Below, piece after piece: positions 1 through 15,000 of a DNA stretch of 64,000 nt. Position numbers and translations under genes: made by a program. The notes below the pieces were generated by a model. That model saw only the letters and a list, made by a program, of their open reading frames with translations, searched no databases and was not told where the DNA came from. The stretch comes from Lutraria lutraria. Taxonomy: Eukaryota > Mollusca > Bivalvia > Venerida > Mactridae. The first letter of the stretch is position 1. Every line of letters starts with the position of its first letter. The stretch spans positions 38,765,501 to 38,829,500 of the forward strand of contig OZ026842.1 in assembly GCA_964023205.1 (NCBI GenBank). The letters are read 5' to 3'.

Positions 1-78
1 TCACCCAAATAATTCGTCCGAGAAATAATTAGTATTGACACCGGTTGTAATTTTGTAGCTTCAATTTTCTTTTTAAAA

Positions 79-3000
79 ATGAGTAAATCAAAGCGCAAGG
101 TGACTGTCGACTCTGTATCTGGTCCATCAGATGATAGAAAAAAGCCAAGTGTTTTCGAACGTTTAGGTCCAGGAGCTGTGCGTCGCTACGACGATTCTGA
201 TTCGGACGTGAGTTTTCCGATGTGAAATTATGTTTTCTAGTTTCCTTTTATATCAGCCGATGCACATATTGTTACTTGTTATACATTTATTGAAAATGTA
301 TCTTTGTTTTTAGTTATATCCTGTGACAGAAGCGTTTTTTTTGGAGTTCGGTGTTTGTCGCATCAGTAATAGCGTTATATCAATCACAGCGTCATGTAAA
401 GTAGCTATAATTTTAGATACACCCCGAATTCGGATGTTGTGAATTATCTTACTTTCAGTTTATTACTGCTTTTTGTGCTTGTTATTGTTAAATACAAATG
501 ACTTTAGTGGTGAGGGGGCTTGAAATGCGACCTTGTGTTGACTCTACTAAACTTCACTAACTCAGGACTACATTTATATTACACTACAACCAATACTTTG
601 TATACATACTTTCAATAAAGAACTTGATACCTTCTTGGCGAAGTGCGTCATGTTGCATTGTGTCGCAAACAGTGGCTCCAGCTTTTTTCAGGCCAGTATG
701 GGCCCTGTATAGAAATGCTTTTTATGGACATTTTGCATTGATTACAGAGAGAAGAGTTTGTACAGAGATGCCGTAACTGGGTAAATAGTGGTTCTTGTCC
801 ATATGGGAACAAATGTAAATTTCTTCATGGACCATATACTTCAGGATCCAAGCATAAAGGGTATTTCAAATTTCATGATAACACCACAACGCCTCTAACA
901 GACCTGTATGTTTAAATAAGAAATTGTAAATATCAGTATCTGTGACTTAACATTTTCATCATGCCATTGCCTGATGTTCTTTATTAGTTTATAGTCTAAG
1001 TTTGTATCGCATTGGTGAATTAATTCAATTATTCATTTTCATTAACCTATTTTTAATTTGGGCTAGTGCTTTAAAAAAGATGGATTGAAAACTGGCATTG
1101 ATCAGTATCCATTAGTTTTAAAGAACTATAAAGTAGTGCTAAATATTTTGACACATTCATTCTGACAGTGAGTTAGTTGAATTATTGTACTATAAGATTA
1201 AAGTAAATCCTTTGTTGTAGAAGAAGGGAAGAAGATGGGCAAGAAGATTTACGACTTAGAGTTAAACCAAGAAAACATAAAGGTGATACAAAGAGTGACT
1301 CAGAAGATTCACAAGAACAATCTCGTAGTCGAGCAAAGAGAGAAAAGATTGCTGCACTTAAATCAGCCATCATAAGAAAAAAAGGTGGAGTGGGAAGTGA
1401 TTCAGAATCCCCTAGTCAATGGTCTGGAGATGGTTAGTATTTATGACCTAATGTAAATTTTTAAAGGTGTGGTTTTAAAGGCCTTTTCAAATACATGATT
1501 TACATTCCCTTGATAGCTCTTCTGTACAGTTTTTTCCCCAAGGAAAATGCTTGTCGCCAGTAGATAGGGGGAACAAATATACAATATTGTATAGGCAAAT
1601 TTGGGAACTGTTTACAATGCAAATGGAGGAAATATATTTTTGTGGGGGAAAATATAGCTTACTTTCTGAGGGGAAGACGCTGGCTATCAGTTTCATATCC
1701 TCATTGAGGAGAAAAACAGTGTGCAAGAACTATTACTCTGTACTTCTTGATTTTGGAATTGTTTCCCTTTTGTTAATTTTTTCATATTTAATTTTGGTCA
1801 GGAGCATAACTCTTGGACTATAAGAGTGATGAACTTTAAACTTCATAATTGGATAGATCTCATTAAGGTGAAGTGATACTATCCTCTATCTCCCTTTTCA
1901 TTTGATGTGTATAAAAATTGTAAGCATCATCTATAGTGCTCATCCTGTGACAATGCACAGTTTGGGGAGCATCCACTGGTTCGACCAGCCATTGTTTAAG
2001 ACAGAGGCTGATCAAAGCTGTGAAAATAAATTTGATGAATGGAAAAATTAAAAAGTTATTCCCCATTCTCTAAGAAATACATTGTGCCATAGTTGTGAAT
2101 ATATGTAAAGAATTTACTTATTAATGCTGTACTTTAAAATATGGCATTGAATTTTAACTAATCCATTTTTCAGAAAATGGTGTTGAAACAAAAATAATAA
2201 CATGAAAGATTCACTCTTGTTTCTTACAGATCTTGATTTCAAGAAGGAATTAGAACTGGAGAGAAGAAGACAACAATTGCAACGTGAACTCAGCCAACTA
2301 GACAGTGATGAAGAATTATTACGTGAAAACTTCAAGATTGAGAAAAAACTGTTAAGGGTAAACATGGCTATTCATTCATTGGTTATCGTTTTTCAAACAT
2401 ATGCATATTTTGCTATTCTGGACTGAACTGGTTTTTATTGTTTCCCTTAGCATAAGTTTTCCAGATTTTTCAACTTTCATCCATGTTCATATAAAAAATG
2501 GTTGAAAGATTTTTAGTCTATTTTAGTATATTCTACTTTTACATATTATCCTCTTTTAGATTTTAAATCTTATCTGTCAAGCATGACAGAGGGTACATTT
2601 GCATTTATTGAATGTATTGCCATCGTCTTGCTCTGTCCATTAAAGTTCCAGACTGACCATAATAATGTATGATGATTATGAAAAATAACCTATGTCTAAC
2701 TTTATATCCAAATGATGCTCTTAAAATTTATGATACCACATGCAGTGTTCTCATTAAGTGAATAGGCTTAAATAGTATTGTAACAGGCTTTCTGGGGGGC
2801 AGACTTTAAAATTTTGTGGCAACTAAACAAACAGGCTGCTCAAGAAGGATTGAAAATTGAGGCAACAAAGAAATCTTTTGCCAGTTTAAACTTTAAGCCT
2901 GTTCCTAATGAGAACACTGCACCAAAATACTTGTCTAACACTAGTAACATGAATGATTAGTTTGATTGTTATTTATTTTAGCAACAAGTGAGCAGCTCAG

Positions 3001-6000
3001 ATTCTGACAGTTCTGATGAAAGAACTCATAGAGGGAAGAAAGCTGGGTAAGATATAGTATACATGTATGACATGGTCTTATTCTGTACCCAATGACTGAC
3101 AAACTTTAGGATTTTTTCACACTTCCTACCAGTCTTTGATCGTAACCCACTCAATTGAGTCAAGTGATTTTCCCCACATCAAGTGAAATATCAATCAACT
3201 TGAGATAATTTTCCATATATGAATTTATGTGCAAAATGGGCACAACCAGACTCTCAATAAACTCTACACAGGTTAGTTTTCATACCCTTTAACAAGAAAA
3301 TGGAAAACAATTCTAAGGGACTAGTGCCAAAAAACATAAGTAAAGACTTAATACTTGGTAGACAAGTAGACTTATCAGAAGGTCTCTCTGTTATAATGGT
3401 GGGTTAGAACTTGAAAAATTCTGGTTGGGTGGTTGATAAACTTATACTCATCATTGCTATGTGTGTTGTACTTGTGAAATTATCCTTACAATTTAACTAT
3501 GTTTAGTGTTGATCAGAAGTAAATGTCACTTTGTGGGAATATGTAAGAGAACTTGAGCTGTACAAAGATTTTATACCACAAACCTCAAAATAAGTGCTCC
3601 AGTAGAAATCATAGACATTTTTCTCGATTATTCTCATTTTTAGCTCACCAGAGCACGAATGTGCTCAGGGTGAGCTTTTGTGATCACCCTGCGTCCATCG
3701 TGTGTCGTTACGATTACGTGGCGTCCATGTTTACTTAAAACAACATCTCCTCCTACACCGCTATGCCGATTGCAAACCAAAATTGGCTGGAATGATCCTT
3801 GGGTGGTCCCCTTTCAAAGTTGTTCAAAAAATTAAATTTCATTAAAAATTCTGGTTGCTATGGCAACAAATAGAAAAAACTTAAAAAATCTTCTTGTCTG
3901 AAACCACAGGGCCTAGAGCTGAGATATTTGGTATGTAGCATTGTCTAATGGAACTCTACAAAGTTTGTTCAAATTATTCCCTTGGGGTCAAAATTGGCTC
4001 CGCCCTGGGGTTAACTTGATTTTACATAGACTTATATAGGAAATTTAAAAAATCTTCTTGTCAAAAACTACAATGCCTAGAGCTTTGATATTTGGTGTGT
4101 AGCATAGTCTAGTGGACCTCTACCAAGTTTGTTCAAATTTTTGCCCTAGAGTCAAAATTGGCCCCGCCCCGGGGGTCACTTGATTTATATAGACTTATAT
4201 AGGAAAATTAAAAAAATCTTCTTCTCCGAAACCGCAAGGCCTAGAGCTTAGATATTTTGTATGTGGCATTGTCTAGTGGACCTCTACCAAGTTTGTTCAA
4301 ATTATGGCCCCGGGGTCAAAATTGGCCCTGCCCTGGGCTTTATTCTATTTCATATAGGAAAATTTAAAAAATCTTCTTCTCGGAAACCACAAGGCCTAGA
4401 GCTAAGATATTTGGCATATAGCATTGTCCAGTGGACCTCTACCAAGTTTGTTCAAATTATTGCCCTAGGGTCAAAATTGGCCCCGTCCCGGGGGTCACTT
4501 GATTTATATAGACTTATATAGGAAAATTTAAAAAATCTTCTTCTCCGAAACCGCAAGGCCTAGAGCTTAGATATTTTGTATGTGGCATTGTCTAGTGGAC
4601 CTCTACCAAGTTTGTTCAAATTATGGCCCCGGGGTCAAAATTGGCCCTTGCTGGGCTTTATTCTATTTCATATAGGAAAATTTAAAAAAATCTTCTTCTC
4701 CGAAACCACAAGGCCTAGAGCTAAGATATTTGGTATGTAGCATTGTCCAGTGGACCTCTACCAAGTTTGTTCAAATTATTGCCCTAGGGTCAAAATTGGC
4801 CCCGTCCCGGGGTCACTTGATTTATATAGACTTAAATAGGAAAATTTTAAAAATCTTTTTCTCCGAAACCACAAGGCCTAGAGCTAAGATATTTGGTATG
4901 TAGCATTATCTAGTGGACCTCTACCAAGTTTGTTCAAATTATGGCCCTAGGGTCAAAATTGGCCCTGCCCTGGGGTTTATTCTATTTTATATAGGAAAAT
5001 TTAAAAAATCCTCTTCTCCGAAACCACAAGGCCTAGAGCTAAGATATTTGGTATGTAGCATTGTCTAGTGGACCTCTACCAAGTTTGTTCAAATTATTGC
5101 CCTAGGGTCAAAAGTGGCCCCGCCCCGGGGGTCACTTGATTTATATAGACTTATATAGGAAAATTTAAAAAATCTTCTTCTCCGAAACTGCAAGGCCTAG
5201 AGCTTAGATATTTTGTATGTGGCATTGTCTAGTGGACCTCTACCAAGTTTGTTCAAATTATGGCCCCGGGGTCAATATTAGCCCTGCCCTGGGGTTTATT
5301 CTATTTTATATAGGAAAATTTTAAAAAATCTTCTCCGAAACCACAAGGCCTAGAGCTAAGATATTTGGTATGTAGCTTTGTCTAATGGACCTCTTTTAAA
5401 TCTGTTCATATAATGGCCATGGGATAAAAAACGGCCCAGATGGGTCACTTGATCTTACTTAGACACGTATAGAAAACTTCAACAATGTTAATCTCCAAAT
5501 GACCTTTTCTCCTGGTGAGCATTTATAGGGCCATCATGGCCTTCTTGTTTGTCGTATGGATTAAATAGTTAACACTACATTACAGAAAGAAAAAGAAGAA
5601 GAGAAATAAGCATTCAAGGTCACCTACAAAAGCAAAAGTTCTCAGAAGTCCTAGTCCTGGGTAGGTCATTTATAACTGTGTCCTATAATATACATTTCCT
5701 CTATGTAATTTAAACATCCACCTGGTAATCTAATTATCATCTTGGTAATCTAATTATCATCTTGGTAATCTATTTATCATCTTGGTAATCTAAATAACAT
5801 GTAGATAATCTAAGTACTGTCTTGGTAAACTACATAATTATCTAACTAATGAATTAGAAAATTGTCATGAATGAGAAAACACAATTGTGATGCTGAAAAC
5901 ATTTATAAGGGAATTGTAACTAGCAATGATCAGATTTCCTATCCTTGAAATTTTGCTCTATTTGGCAATATTTTCTGACATGATACTTCTCCAGTCATTA

Positions 6001-9000
6001 AACTATGGGTTTAATAAGATACTCTTTATTTTACTACCAGTTATGACAGTGACGAGCCGCATAAAAAACACAAGAAGAAGTCGAAGAATAAAAAACACAG
6101 AGATTCATTCTCAGACTATGAGAGAAGCCCAGAGCCTGAGTCTAAGGGTTCTCGTAAACTCCTGAGTCCCTTAAAATTTAAGAAGTCCACGAAAGCTGTT
6201 ATTTCTAAGACAATTAATGCTTTCCATAGTGATGATGATGATGACGATGCTCCTCCCCCAGCACCAAAAATGAACTTGCCCATGCCATCAAGGTCACCAG
6301 TACGAATGATTCCTAACTTGCCTGTGTTACCAAGGTCAAGGTCGAGCTCAAGTGAACCAGAACAAAGGATTGAGAAACCTAAGGGTAAACGGTCAATTAC
6401 CCCTAATAAGAAAAAGAAATCTGAAAGAAAGGTGTCACCTGAATATGTCAAGGAAACAAAAGTGGAAAAGGTCAAGGTTTCAAAACGAAGAACTAGATCA
6501 AGGTCCCAAAGTTTGGAAAGGTCGATGTCTTTTTCACCAGATGGGAAGAAAACCAAGAAATTGGAGAAATTGGAGAAAAAGAAGAAACAGAAAAGGGAAG
6601 AAATTATTGAAAGGGTCAAGGACACTTCATTTGAAAGGTCACGACCCCGAGAAGTTCGTGATAGAGACTTGACTCCAATGTCTGATTACAGGGATAATTC
6701 CCCTGGCCAAGACATAGTGAAGAAGAAAAAGGACAAAAAGAAGGAAAAAAAGAAGAAAGAACGGGAAATTTCACTTGAACGAGAGGATGATCGTAAACAT
6801 AAAAAAGAGAAGCTCAGAGAGAGGGAGCGTTCTGAGTCACCAGTAGCAACAAAGAAACCGGACAAAAGAAGTCTCGACAGAACTTCTAGACGAGACTTAG
6901 GTAATGTTTGGAGAATAACTCCTAAAAGTAATAGCAAATGCCTCTGTTTGTTTGTTTGTATGTTTGTTTGTTTGTTTGTTTGTTTGTTTGTTTGTTTGTT
7001 TGTTTGTTTGTTTGTTTGTTTGTTTGTTTGTTTGTTCGTTCGTTCGTTCGTTCGTTCGTTCGTTCGTTCGTTCGTTCGTTCGTTCAAATTTAAGATATTC
7101 CTTTAAGAAAATTAGTTACTGGTAATTAATGTTAAGTAAACACATGAGTTTTATCATTTTCATTGCAAATAATTGAAAATTTGAGTTATTGCATTGATCA
7201 GTGTACTTTATTTTGTTATGTTCATAATGTTTTTGTAGTTGAGGCAAGACAAAGGTCTCCATCAAGCAGTAAGGGATCTCGGGACACATTTCAAGATCGT
7301 AGAGCGAGATCACCAGAGCCTGTTCCTAGAGGTAGTGTATGGCTTATTTTTTGTTTTATCTCACCAAAACTTAAGGTTCAGGGTTAGCTATTGTTTATGG
7401 TAGGGTGAAACTCAGCTTCCATTGTCTGACATGTGACATCAACAATGGTCTTCTCCTCTGAAAGTACTGGTCAGTTTACTGTCAAGTGTCCTTGTGACCA
7501 TGTATTTGTATTTGCCTTAATTTGCTCATATTGTACAAGTTGACCCCTTTTAGGGGTTGGCAGAGCTAGAAGTAGAATAAACTTTAAACACCTCATGAAC
7601 CATTAGATGGATTATAACCAAACTTGGTCTGTAGAATTCTTAGATTGTCAAATAGATCAAATTTGCTCTTGGAAATAAATTGGTCAGTCTCTATAAGTGG
7701 CCACTAGAGCTAGAAATAAGAATAACAAATAAAAAAAAATTCTTTTCATGCACTAACCGATGGATCATCACCTTATTTGGATTGTAGCATAATTTGGTCA
7801 ACACCAATATTCATTTATACTGTTTTTTAAGCTCTCTGCAGTACTTAGTCAGTTTAAGCTGTTTCGTGATATATTTTAGAACTTAACATTCGAGTGATGT
7901 TTGTGCTCAAATTTTCAAAATTTTAGTTTTTAAAGAAATAAAGGCATGTCAATCTGTTGTGTGCATTTACAATGTAATGACCATATGAGCTGTTCCTCTG
8001 TTGTGAACTTTTTGTTGAGCCTTTGTGATGAAATTTCTCTACAGTTTTATTGCAGTGAGTGATAAAATATTTGATCTCATTATTATCAAAATTTAGTTAC
8101 TTAGCTTTCTTGGTTTAGTTTGCCCTTTTAATGTTTGATTTGTAATCTTCTTACTGTTCTGAATGGGGTTTGGAAATATTTTACTTAATACATGACATCC
8201 ATGATTTTTTTTACAGGAGAAAGAGATCGAGATATCCGTGACCCTAGGGAACGTGATGTCAGGGAACAGAGAGAGCCACGTGATCGAGATGGTAGGGAAG
8301 GGAGGGAACCACGGGTTGAGTCCAGAGACAGAGGTGAAGCCCGAGGGGTCAGAGATGCCAGACCTGATGGTCGTGAACTGAGGGATACAAGGGACCCACG
8401 TGAAGTCAGGGACCCTAGAGATAGAGAAATGAGGGACAGAGATTCTAGGGATCCTAGAGAGAGAGATTTAAGGGATAGGGACCCCAGAGAAATGAGGGAC
8501 CCTCGTGACATGAGAGATACTAGGGACCCTAGAGATGAATCAAGGGACATCCGGGATCCTAGAGATAGAGGTGATAGGGAACTAAGAGACAGACCTGGTT
8601 CTGGTAGGGAGTTTGATACTCGAGATAGTCGGGACCCTAGGGATCCCAGTGGTGATCGTAGGGACAGATACCCTGATGATAGGTACAGAGATGAAAGCGG
8701 GTAGGTTCTGATTCACCATCTTATTATACCCCCGCAAATGAAGTTTGAAGAGGGGCTATATTGGAGTCGCTCTGTCAGCCGGTTGTTAGTCGGTCGGTCC
8801 ACATAAAGTTTGTGGAGCGAACTACTTTCGCGTTTTTTAAGCTATTGCAATGAAACTTAAAATATGTTATCACCATGAAGTGTAGATGTGCAAGACACAA
8901 TTTTCATGCCCAGCGATTCACCCATTGCAGAGTTATGTCCCCCTGAACTTAGCCATATAGTGTACTATTGCAGTATTAGTGTCAAAGTGGAGGCGGGGGT

Positions 9001-12000
9001 ATTAGTCACCTCTGTGACAGCTCTAGTTTATTATGATTGCTAAAAAGATATTGGGTCTCAAAGAGTTGAAAAACAACTGAAATTAAGTTATTTTATTTGC
9101 TGCCATTTCCTACATATTTTTTATCTAGTTAGCTGTGTAAAAGCAAGTATAAACATCATGATGGAATAAATTAAATGCAGTAAGACAAACATGTCACAAG
9201 ATTACATTGGCCCTCTAGGTATTTTGTCATATATTGTTGTAAAATAAAGATGTAGATGTATAGTATTTATTTTGTTGAACTTCACTCTATTATAGAAGAG
9301 ATCGCTATGAAGACTCTCGATATCCCCCGCCCCCACCACAAGCTGGAGGTTATGATGGTAGAGCTCGCTATGGTAGGGAAAGAGATTTTCAGGACACTGG
9401 TGAAAGAGGGGCTTATAGCAGACCTGATAGGGACCCAGTGGATAGAAGGGATCCTGGTGATAGAAGGGAACCAATGGATGTCCCCTTTGAGAGATATGGG
9501 CCAAACAGGGGTGATCCCAGATATGGAGACAGTAAGTAAAAATTCACGTTTTGTACTACTTTTGTTCTAAATTTTACTACCTGAAGCAGTTCACCTATTT
9601 CACAGTGATTTTGACCTTTTCTATATATTTTAAATACATGTATTTCTTTCTCATGTTTGTGGTAAAATATTGATTTTTGAAGACTGATGTGATCATATAA
9701 AAAAAAAGGGGTGAAGCTTTTCTTATTTTCCTATGTAAACTTTCCTTATGTTGTACTGAAAGTGTTTAAATTTAGCTCCCGGGGTAAAACTGGCCTGTAA
9801 ATTTATTAGTTGAAATGCTAAGTCAAAAGCTTATATATTATTATATAAGAAATATTGTCCACTTATTCTCTGCTAAGATTTATGAAAATATGCTTCTGTG
9901 GTCAAAAATGTTTTTGCCCTGAAAGCCAACTGTTTACCATGTTGTTAATGCATCAGGTGATTCAGGTGAGCGATATACTAGTATAGGGCCATCAAGGCCT
10001 TCTTGTAGTGATTTACTTTAGTTTATCTTATTTCATATCTGAACTTTCTATAATACAATATTATTAACTTGTAGACTCAATGCGAGGCAGAGGTCCCTAT
10101 GATTATAGAGATCAGGGTTGGGAGCGTGGTAGGGGTAGAGGCAGAGGTGGATGGGGCCGAGGAGGTCCTTCTGATAGTAAGTTGAATTTCATACTTCTCT
10201 CAGATAGTCCTGAGTTGTAAGCTTATATTAGAATACTTCGATGTTTTATTGGGCAATATTTATTAATTGATGCATTATAAAAAATGTTTGGAAAAAAGTT
10301 CAGTATCATAATTTTGGTCATCTCTGGGCAAACAGTCTTTAGTCATGGGATGAGATAACATTGTATGTAACAATGTTGGTGATCTAAACAAGATTTGAAA
10401 ATCTGTTGTTTGAACTCAAATAGTTGAAATAAGATTTTCTGCAAATTTGCATATTGATTGATGAAATTTTGCTGTATTTATACCCCCGCAAATGTAGTTT
10501 GAGAGGGGGGTATTTTGGAGTCACTCTGTCTGTCGGTCGGTCCGTCTTTCCACATACAATATCACAAGCTAGTGGAGCTATTTACTTCCACATTTGTAAA
10601 GGGTTTGAATTGAAACTTGAAATATATTATCAATATGAAATGTAGATGTGCAAAACACAATTTTCATGCCCAGTGATCCACTCATTCCAGAGTTATGTGC
10701 CCTTGAACTTAGCCGTATAGTGTACTATTGCATTTGTAGTGGCAAAGCGGCGGCGGGGGTATTAGTCATTAGACAAAGCTTTGATTGTAGACCAGTTTTT
10801 TTGTGACACAATATTTTCAACTATCAATTTTATTTGCTACAAGAGCTGATTTATTATATGATGTTATATATTTAGCATCAATATTTTAGGAGGGAGCAGA
10901 TATGAAGATAGAAGTCGTCGTGGGGACTGGGAGAATCAAAGACGACCTGATGACAACTACAATCAAGACCGACGTGACTGGCAGGATCGTCGTGATGAAA
11001 ATCGACGTGACGACCGCAGAGACGGACCAAGAGACGAGAGTCGAGAAAAAAGAGATGACAAAGTAGACATTGACAAAGATAAGGACACAAGTAAAGACAA
11101 AGATAGTGTAAAGGAAGACAAGAGAACAGCTAAAGATGAAAAGAAGGATGACAGGTGAATTATCAGTTTTGAAAATATGTGGGGGGCATATGAATTTACC
11201 CTTGTCTGTCCTTCCATCCGTCCATTCAAAAATCATGTATCACACATTTCTCCTAAAGTATTTGGGACAGAGTTTAAGGAAATTATACTGGAATGTCTTT
11301 TAGCATGTGAAGTTGTGCAGAAAGGGTTTTAACACTGTCAAAGGCTGAAGACTCTGGAGTTATCTTGAATTTGTAGTTTGGTATTACAAAAATGAAAATA
11401 GTGTGCCATGACCAGAATAATAGAGTGGGGGCTTCTGTGTCCTATTGACATATTTCTAGTCGTTTAAGATTTTGTATAACAGTAAGTAGAATTAGGTCAT
11501 TGTTATTTTTAGAGTTTCTAGTGTACTGATATATCTTCATGCTAACCAACTAGCCCATAGCCCTATTCAGACTTGTGAACATTCTCAAAATTGTGTAATC
11601 AGGCTAGTGGTAACATGTCTATTTTCATTAGCCGGCTTACAGTTTTGGCTAGTGCTTAATAAAATTTTTAATTAGTTCAAACACTGAAACTGAATGCTGA
11701 GAAATTCATTGTTAATTAGTAAATTGTTAATTTTGTGTCTTAAGTTTCTTCTATGATACCTCATCTACATTTCTCTACAGATGTCGACCAAACTTTCACA
11801 GAATGATTATCACCAATTATTTCACAATAAATGTCCTCAGTGAATTAAGGTGTTGATGGGTTATTTTACAAGTCTGTTTTTATCTATTGGTGTAACAAAG
11901 AAATAAAAATGATTGCAGGAAAGAGGACCGTGAACGACGAGATGACAGAACAGAAAAGGATGATTACAAACGTCGTGATCAAGATTTGTCTGATGTGGAA

Positions 12001-15000
12001 AAGAAAGATCGAAGAAAGGATGATGAGAGATCTCGGGAACCTAAAGATAAAGATAAGAAAGAGAGAACAAAGGATAAAGAACAGACGGATACATCTAGTA
12101 AGGATAGTAGTGGAGACAGAAAGAAGGAAGTGGAAAGAAAGAAAGAAGATGAATCTTCAGACAGGGAGAGAGAAAGGTCAAGGTAAAGTGTCATTAAATA
12201 TGTCTATTGAAATTGTAGAGTTGTAGCTGGCTGACTGTTTATAGCTTTTGGTGAGCTTTTGTGATCGGTCTTTGTACGTGTGTGCATGGTCATCATTTTC
12301 CTTATGAACACAATAGATGCCACTTTTTTTCGATCTTCACCTAACTGAGTCAGAATGTTTGTCTTTATGATATCTTACCTGGGGTCAGAAACTAGGTCAC
12401 CGGGTCAAATCAGACCTCATGACATAGGCTCAAAACAATAGTTTCAACAGCGAGCATTGATTCACATGTGAGCGATATATGGCCATCTTGGCCCTCTTGT
12501 TTGATCACATGTTTTGTCTAATTATTGGTATGTAAGTATTTTAAAACCTAGAGTATAATTTAATGACCAATCTGGAATGGAAATGACTAACTTATTTCTG
12601 TATAAATGTCTGTATTTGAATTTCATACCCATCGGCTTAGCCTATATAATAAAAGGATGATTGACGATGGACATTTTATCAAGCAGTAAAAATACATCCA
12701 ATTAGTTGCCACCATGGACTCTAAAATTTATTTATTTTTCATTTAAAATCATGTACAACAATAACTTATTATCATCCTTGATTCTGTAATGTTTTCAGGA
12801 AAAGAAGGGCATCTACTGAAGGTTCAAGGTCACCTTCAACCAAGAAACCAAGAGATGGTTCCCCAGCTCTTTCAACACACAGTAAGCGATCTACAAGAGA
12901 TTTAGTAAAAGACAAGGAACCAGAGATTGAAACACGGAGTGAAAAGGTAAGACTTAAAAAAATGTTTGTTTCTGGTTACATGTTCATAAAAAATAGGGTA
13001 GGTAGGTAGGTCGGGGAATATTTTGTTTAGTTTTGTTTTTGAAATTGTGCTAGAATGTAAAGGAAGCAAAAAAGTGAGTATACCATTCCTTGGGTCTGAT
13101 AAAAAGTAGTGTTGTGGGGGTAAATTAGAGTAGGTCAGGTAACCAGAAAAACACCTAAATGATTCTCTGATATGTCAAAATGAATCTTTGTTTCTATGGA
13201 ATATGAAGATCAGGTACAATGTTGGTAAGTCACAAAATGCAGTTTTGGAAATATTTTGATTCAAGGAAATTTAGTTTTAAAAAATTCAGAATATGTTCAT
13301 GTGATTAAATGTCTTGGTTTACACTGTAGTTTCAGAGAAAGTACTTCAAAGTGAAGTTGTCTGTATTTTTTTTACAACTACAAATATTTTATTGCATATA
13401 GTAAAAATAGATATTATATTGATATAAAGCATGGATTTACTGAAGAGCACATTACGTTATAGTGTGAGTCAAAAATGTATGTATATATAAGACTCACCTA
13501 TGTGGTCAAGTGGTTAAGGTCGCTGACTTCAAATCACTGTAACCTCTCACTGATAGAGGGTCGTGGGTTCGAGCCCTGCTACCGACCATGTCTCTTTATG
13601 TGAGAAAGTAAGCAGATGGGAGTCTATTACTGGTTCTCCCCAGGAAAGATGGTTAGGTGAACAGTCCGCCTCATATGACTCTGACTGTTGAAAACGGGCA
13701 TAAAACTCGATATAAACAAACATATGCATAACAATAAAAAATGTGGAATGGACATGCTCTTTCACAGCTGATGAAAAAATTCAATAGCAATTTTGTCAAT
13801 AATAGTATTCCATCAAACTTGATAGGTGATTGATGTTTGAGTGGTAAGCGCTGGACCTCTAAACAAAAGGTCATAGGTTCAATTATCGGCAACACAGTTT
13901 ACATTTCTCATGGACCCTATATCAACTTCTGAGCCAAGTACTGTGTCTAGAAAATCACAGGATAGATGGCGAGGCATGTATCAGTGCTTTACACTGGGCA
14001 CAATTAAGAACCAGGAAAAACTATTTGAAAAGAGTAGTGATATAAATGCCTGGTTCTCCTGTATCTTATCTCCCTTTCTCTGGGGCGACTCTAAAATGAC
14101 CACAGCTGTTAAATTGGCTGTTAAACAGCACATAAATAAATCATTCAGTCAAGCTTTACTTTACCTTACAGGGTAGTGTTGCTGGAAGTGAGAGGTCAAA
14201 GAAGGCTGAAAGTGAAAAATCCAGAAATCGTAAAAACCGTAAAGAGGAAGAGAAGAAATCTAGGAAAGGAAGTGTAAGTATTATAAATACTCTTTCTGAA
14301 TTACCATCAGTATTATACTCATGTAATTGCTATCATGAGAGTTTCTTATACTCATATTATTGTGAAATACTGATATCATCTGGTGTGGCTCCTAAAGTGA
14401 ATGGAATTATTTATAAAGTGTGAATAATGTTAACAAAATAATGGACTCTCATTGACTCAAACTCGCCCTGACTGGTAAATTCAGTATTCAAGGGTTCTAG
14501 CCATCTAGAGTAGAACATTTTACGCCATCAAGTAGAGTTGTTTGCAGGGATTATATTGCCAGACATTAATATTTAATGTATAAGCCTTCCTTATCAATGG
14601 TTTTAAGGCTTTCATTTGACCCTTAAATTAAAATGGCATTTTGTCTCTTGAAATTAGCAATATATAGCTTCTGACTCTTGGTATATTTATCTTGTATGTA
14701 CAGGATGCAGGAAGTATTGACAGAAAGAGATCTAGATCTTTATCCAGAGATGGTTCAAACAGTGGGGACAATAAAAGAAGGAAAATAGATTACCAGGAAG
14801 GTATGTTCACATCTTGGACTACTATTACTAATCAACAATTATCTCAAACAATGTTCAATTATATCAAGTATTCTTGTTATCTCTGGTTGACATTAAATTA
14901 TATTTCCTTATTTGTCTGCATATTATAACACCTGTGTTAGTGACCACCTCTGACTTAAGGACATCCTATGAATAAAGGCTTTCTTATGAGAACAGTCATT

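Noticed and set aside
6686..7087. Minus-strand ORF of Asn-Glu-Arg-Thr and Asn-Lys-Gln-Thr repeats
   Set aside because: It is the translation of the TTTG/TTCG microsatellite plus the antisense of exon 7.
8185..8550. Minus-strand Ser/Leu-rich ORF
   Set aside because: It is the antisense of the Arg-Asp repeat exon; the plus strand has splice sites and a conserved context.
13501..13580. Possible tRNA gene
   Set aside because: A and B boxes are present but no full cloverleaf or terminator; the downstream body recurs at 15036, so it is a SINE head. The same applies near 40915 and 45600.
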